A stretch of 64,000 nt of DNA from the NCBI GenBank assembly GCA_943908385.1, contig CALTTF010000001.1:1-64000 (forward strand). Reading direction: 5' to 3'. A program made the translations under genes and the position numbers. Numbering within the stretch: the first letter of the stretch is position 1; every line of letters starts with the position of its first letter. Below, in pieces: positions 60,795 to 64,000 of this stretch. A model generated the notes under the pieces. The model saw only the letters and a list, made by a program, of their open reading frames with translations, was not told the DNA's origin and did no database searches. The stretch comes from an uncultured Corynebacterium sp. Its GTDB lineage: Bacteria > Actinomycetota > Actinomycetes > Mycobacteriales > Mycobacteriaceae.

Positions 60795-60938
60795 ATGATC
60801 GAACTGACGCAGGCAAGTCCGTGGCTCCAGCTGCCCATAGTCGTGGTGCTGGCGCTGCCGGTCGCAGTGTGTGCGGCTGTCGGCGTGCTGAGGCTGGTGG
60901 ACTGGCTGGCTGCCGTCATGAGTGGTGACGTAGAGTAG
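60795..60938 (+). CDS. Small membrane protein, 47 residues
   Basis: One hydrophobic helix (LPIVVVLALPVAVCAAVGVL) after a short polar start, then an amphipathic WLAAVM segment. No family recognised. Supported by the -10 TAAGCT 8 nt before the ATG and by the tight spacing to the next tiny gene. Could be a subunit or regulator of an envelope complex. Confidence 0.55.
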   Translation: MIELTQASPWLQLPIVVVLALPVAVCAAVGVLRLVDWLAAVMSGDVE

Positions 60939-60944
60939 GAACCC

Positions 60945-61085
60945 ATGGCTAACCCCGAAGACCTGCGTAAAGAGGACATGAAGCTGCCGAAGGCGCGCAG
61001 GAAATACCCCCGCTCCCGCGTCACCCAGGCACTGTGGGTGCTCATTGCACTCGTGCTGGTGATGGGGATTATCGGGCTGTTCTAG
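60945..61085 (+). CDS. Small membrane protein, 46 residues
   Basis: A basic, charged start (NPEDLRKEDMKLPKARRKYP) and one C-terminal helix (ALWVLIALVLVMGIIGLF), so probably anchored with the N-terminus inside. TAGAGT at 60931-60936 lies 8 nt before the ATG. The 3' end overlaps the convergent malQ gene by 17 nt. No family recognised; the codon use and charge pattern look coding. Confidence 0.55.
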   Translation: MANPEDLRKEDMKLPKARRKYPRSRVTQALWVLIALVLVMGIIGLF

Positions 61086-63165
61086 AACTCGCCTCCGCGA
61101 CCTTGTGGAAGAGGTCGATGTCCTCCAAGTTCTCGATGAGGACTGCGTTTCCGTCCTTGTCGCTCAAGGGAACGCACCAGTTCTTGTATTGTTCCGCATT
61201 CGTGCCCGGCTGGTTCTGGATGCGGGTGTCGCCAACCATGTCCACGAGATTGGTGCAGGTCAGTGCTGATCCGGTGTGGGCGATGAAGCGGGTCAACCCA
61301 AGAACCAAGTCGTCGACGTCTCCGCGTTCTTCTCTTCCGAGCCCGTCGAAATCGGTGTCGGCGAGCGAAGTGTTCGCAAAAAAGCCGTGCTCGCGGGCGG
61401 TGTTGAGGACGTGGGACTGCCAGGCGATGTCTTGGGCATCCATCTCCTCGAAGGAATCGTCCATCAGGCCCAGCTGGAAGCGGAGCTGATTGTGGGCGCC
61501 GGACAGGTAGCCGGCGGTCGGCGGGAGATCGTGGGTGCCCACGGACGACAGGGCGAGATTCCGGTACTCCTGCGGGTGCATCGGGCGTTCGCCGGTGGGG
61601 GAGTGCTCGAACCAAATGACGGAGGTGCCCAAGACCCCTCGGTCGCGCAGCTCCTCTTGGACCCACGGCTCAAAGGTGCCGAGGTCTTCACCGACGACCA
61701 CTGCATTTGCCCGGTCGGCCTCGAGGGCGAGGATGCCGAGCATCGCCTCGTGGTCGTAATTCATGTAGGCGCCTTCAGCCGGAGTGCCCATGCGCGGGAT
61801 CCAGAAGAGGCGGAACAGGCCCAGAATGTGGTCGACCCGGATGCCGCCGGAATGGCGCAGCACTGTCTGGAGCAGCTCGCGCCACGGGGTGTATCCATTC
61901 TCTGCCAGCTTGAACGGGTTCCACGGGGGCTGGGACCAGTCCTGGCCATGCTGGCTGTACGCGTCGGGCGGGGCTCCGACGGATGCTTGTTGGACAAGCA
62001 CTTTTCGCAGAGTGTGGGCATCGGAGCCGCCGGGGTGAACGCCGACGGCGAGGTCGGTCATGATGCCGATGGACATGCCGGCGTCGATAGCTGCCTGCTG
62101 GGCTGCTTTCCTCTGGTTGTCTGCGACGAACTGCAGCCACATGTAGAAGCGCGCGAGCTCGTCGGAATCGTCGCCGAGCTCGACGTTTGCGCACCACTGG
62201 GCATACTCGATTAATCCGGTTCCCTCGAATTCGATGAATGCGTCGAATGCTTCGTGGTCCCCGGATTCTTCAAAGACGTAGAAGAGCTCGTTGAGGGCGG
62301 CCAATTTCGCATCGAAGATCGGGTTGCGCTCGATGAAGTCGGGCGAGGTGTTGAGGGCTTTGAACTCGGCGGCGAGTTCTTCGATGTCGGCGCGGGTGTC
62401 GGTGTCGAGAAGCTCGTATTCGGGAACGTCCTCGACCGAGATATAGATCGGGTTGATGAAGCGGCGCGATGTCGGAAGGTACGGCGAATCCTCGATCGGC
62501 GGGAGGGGCTGCGCCGCGTGGACGGGGTTGATCAGCAGGAATTCTGCGCCGTTGCGGGCGAGAACTTTTGCAAGCTCTCCCAGGTCGTGGAAGTCGCCGA
62601 TGCCCCAGGAATGCTGCGAGCGCACGGAGTAGAGCTGGGCCATGACGCCGTAGGCGGGCTTGTTGAGGAGCTCGAGGTTCCGGCGGATCACCTGGGGGGT
62701 GACTACGAGGGAGCATGATTCTTCGATGCCGTCCGACTCGAGGTGGATGGTGTGCCAGCCTGTCGGCAGGTCGCCGCGGGTGTGGAAGGTCGCCTCTCCC
62801 CAGCCGTCGGTGGGCGGGGCCCAGTTCTCATCCTGGTAGGCGGTGGAGACTGTTCCGTCCTCGAGCGTGATGGTCACGTTGGCGGGAGCGCCCTCGGGGA
62901 CGTGGACGTTGAAATAGGTCTCGCGTCCTTCGCGCGCAATCACGACCGGGGGTAGTGGGCGGGTGGCCCAGTGGGTGCGCCACGCCTGGAGGGCCTCGGT
63001 GAGTTCCTCGGGCGCGGGGTCGTCGGAAAGCGGAACGTCGAGAGCTTTGAGTAGATGGACGAGCGACTCGCGCTGCGAGGCCACCATCTCGTTATTCTGG
63101 CCCCGGTAGGTCAAACTGAAACCGTAGGCGGTAGCGAGTTGCTCGAGCAGATCCATATCAGCCAC
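61069..63165 (-). CDS. malQ: 4-alpha-glucanotransferase
   Basis: 698 residues, GH77. An N-terminal beta domain (about 60-160) typical of actinobacterial MalQ precedes the barrel. Conserved parts: LLNKPAYGVMAQLYSVRSQH, then FHDLGELAKVLARNGAEFLL; GIRVDHILGLFRLFWIP with the nucleophile Asp; VVGEDLGTFEPWVQEELRDR with the acid/base Glu; and VGTHDLPPTAGYLSG. It transfers maltodextrin segments, linking maltose use to glycogen. Start GTG at 63165 with GAGG upstream; ATG at 63156 is possible. Confidence 0.95.
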   Translation of the reverse strand: MADMDLLEQLATAYGFSLTYRGQNNEMVASQRESLVHLLKALDVPLSDDPAPEELTEALQAWRTHWATRPLPPVVIAREGRETYFNVHVPEGAPANVTITLEDGTVSTAYQDENWAPPTDGWGEATFHTRGDLPTGWHTIHLESDGIEESCSLVVTPQVIRRNLELLNKPAYGVMAQLYSVRSQHSWGIGDFHDLGELAKVLARNGAEFLLINPVHAAQPLPPIEDSPYLPTSRRFINPIYISVEDVPEYELLDTDTRADIEELAAEFKALNTSPDFIERNPIFDAKLAALNELFYVFEESGDHEAFDAFIEFEGTGLIEYAQWCANVELGDDSDELARFYMWLQFVADNQRKAAQQAAIDAGMSIGIMTDLAVGVHPGGSDAHTLRKVLVQQASVGAPPDAYSQHGQDWSQPPWNPFKLAENGYTPWRELLQTVLRHSGGIRVDHILGLFRLFWIPRMGTPAEGAYMNYDHEAMLGILALEADRANAVVVGEDLGTFEPWVQEELRDRGVLGTSVIWFEHSPTGERPMHPQEYRNLALSSVGTHDLPPTAGYLSGAHNQLRFQLGLMDDSFEEMDAQDIAWQSHVLNTAREHGFFANTSLADTDFDGLGREERGDVDDLVLGLTRFIAHTGSALTCTNLVDMVGDTRIQNQPGTNAEQYKNWCVPLSDKDGNAVLIENLEDIDLFHKVAEASSRTAR

Positions 63166-63297
63166 AGCACCTCATTGTGCCAAAGAATGACAGCTGCCAC
63201 AGATTTCCTGGTCAAAAGTGTCGGTGCTGGTGAGCGGTGACGTATGGGGCAGTAGTACGGTCAGTGTTAGATAGCCCACACCGAGGGAGGTTTCACC

Positions 63298-64000
63298 GTG
63301 ACTGCACAGGAATCCAAAGAGTCCAAAGTTTTCACCAAGCCCGCCGAATTCGAGCTGGCACCGGGGGACAACTGTCTGACGATGATGATCGCGCAATGCG
63401 AGAAGCATCCCGATCAGACCTTCTTCTCCCGACCGGAAGGCCGCGACTGGGTGCAGGTGACGGGCGAGGATTTCGTGAAGCAGGTCCGCGCTGTCGCTAA
63501 GGGCATCGTCGCCAATGGCGTGGAGCAGGGGGACCGCGTCATCCTGATGGCGGACTCCAGCTACGAGTGGGCGCTGCTGGACTACGCCATCTGGGCGGCG
63601 GGCGCGGCGAGCGTGCCGGTGTACCCGTCCTCGTCCGAGCACCAGGTGCAGTGGATCGCGGAGGATTCCGGCGCGAAGCTCGTGATCACCGACAGTGAGC
63701 CGAATCGCCGCCTGTACGACTACCTGATTCTGCGCGAGGACGGCACGCCGCGCCTTGAGGGTTCTCCGTCACAGCTGAAGCGTTCGCTGTCGTTCGCTAC
63801 CGGCGCGATCGGCGCGTTGACCACGGACGGCCGCGAGGTCGAGGATTCCGTGATCGACGAGCGCATCGCCAATATCAAGCACGACGATCTGGCATCGCTG
63901 GTGTACACCTCCGGCACGACCGGCCGCCCGAAGGGCTGCATCCTCACCCACCTGGTGTGGGCGTCGCAGACAAAAGCACTGCTGACCAACAAGATCGGCC
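63298..64000 (+). CDS. Long-chain acyl-CoA ligase, N-terminal part (partial)
   Basis: The first 234 residues of a gene running past the window. AMP-binding enzyme of the FadD15/long-chain type: ILMADSSYEWALLDYAIWAA, then the P-loop SLVYTSGTTGRPKGCILTH. It would activate long-chain fatty acids with ATP and CoA. GTG start with GAGGGAGG upstream. In the 132-nt gap after divergent malQ, TAGATA at 63270 could be the -10. Confidence 0.9.
   Translation, partial: MTAQESKESKVFTKPAEFELAPGDNCLTMMIAQCEKHPDQTFFSRPEGRDWVQVTGEDFVKQVRAVAKGIVANGVEQGDRVILMADSSYEWALLDYAIWAAGAASVPVYPSSSEHQVQWIAEDSGAKLVITDSEPNRRLYDYLILREDGTPRLEGSPSQLKRSLSFATGAIGALTTDGREVEDSVIDERIANIKHDDLASLVYTSGTTGRPKGCILTHLVWASQTKALLTNKIG

Overview
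The window looks like chromosome of a GC-rich Corynebacterium. Several gene orders point that way: rplU-rpmA-obg-proB-(2-hydroxyacid dehydrogenase)-proA, nadD-rsfS-gpgP, comEA-comEC-holA, rpsT near lepA, and brnQ next to a luciferase-like oxidoreductase. Many genes also carry a TAnnnT box 6-8 nt before the start codon, as leaderless corynebacterial transcripts do. No rRNA, tRNA, IS element, prophage or CRISPR array was recognised.

Layout. 1-6.7 kb: fatty-acid oxidation genes (end of a hydratase/dehydrogenase, two tandem acyl-CoA dehydrogenases, an acyl-CoA ligase) interrupted by an HNH-endonuclease-type protein and a GNAT acetyltransferase. 6.8-13.3 kb: small membrane protein, ndk, secreted phosphodiesterase PhoD, a TetR regulator and a large RNase E/G. 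13.3-20.6 kb: an unusual module made of a cytosolic protein of 13-residue Asp-rich repeats, two dynamin-like GTPases, an Hsp70-like protein with a C-terminal membrane anchor, an ECF sigma factor and an acidic protein encoded just ahead of it. 20.8-26.5 kb: ribosomal proteins L21 and L27, Obg and proline biosynthesis. 26.5-34.9 kb: a cutinase-like secreted esterase, a small secreted/anchored protein, nadD, rsfS, gpgP, DegV, comEA, comEC, holA, an ankyrin protein and a LysE-type exporter. 34.9-42.5 kb: secreted esterase, rpsT, a PemK/MazF-like protein, a membrane protein, lepA, thpR, a DUF4143-type ATPase behind palindromic repeats, and a proline-iminopeptidase-like hydrolase. 42.4-48.7 kb: a GntR-controlled peptide-type ABC importer followed by ribokinase. 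48.8-64 kb: luciferase-like oxidoreductase, brnQ, a second HNH protein, trehalose synthase with maltokinase, a C-S lyase, an ABC exporter, a lipoprotein, idi, a short carboxylesterase, two tiny membrane proteins, malQ and the start of a long-chain acyl-CoA ligase.

The strongest unexplained signals are: (i) an 11-mer, GCTTATCGACG, present 20 times exactly, on both strands, inside and between genes, in a window that also holds comEA and comEC; (ii) the sigma/dynamin/Hsp70/Asp-repeat module, where the sigma operon and the Asp-repeat gene share an identical promoter-like pair, GGGAAC-N17-CATTACAC; and (iii) a widespread leaderless start architecture, which was used here to choose many start codons.
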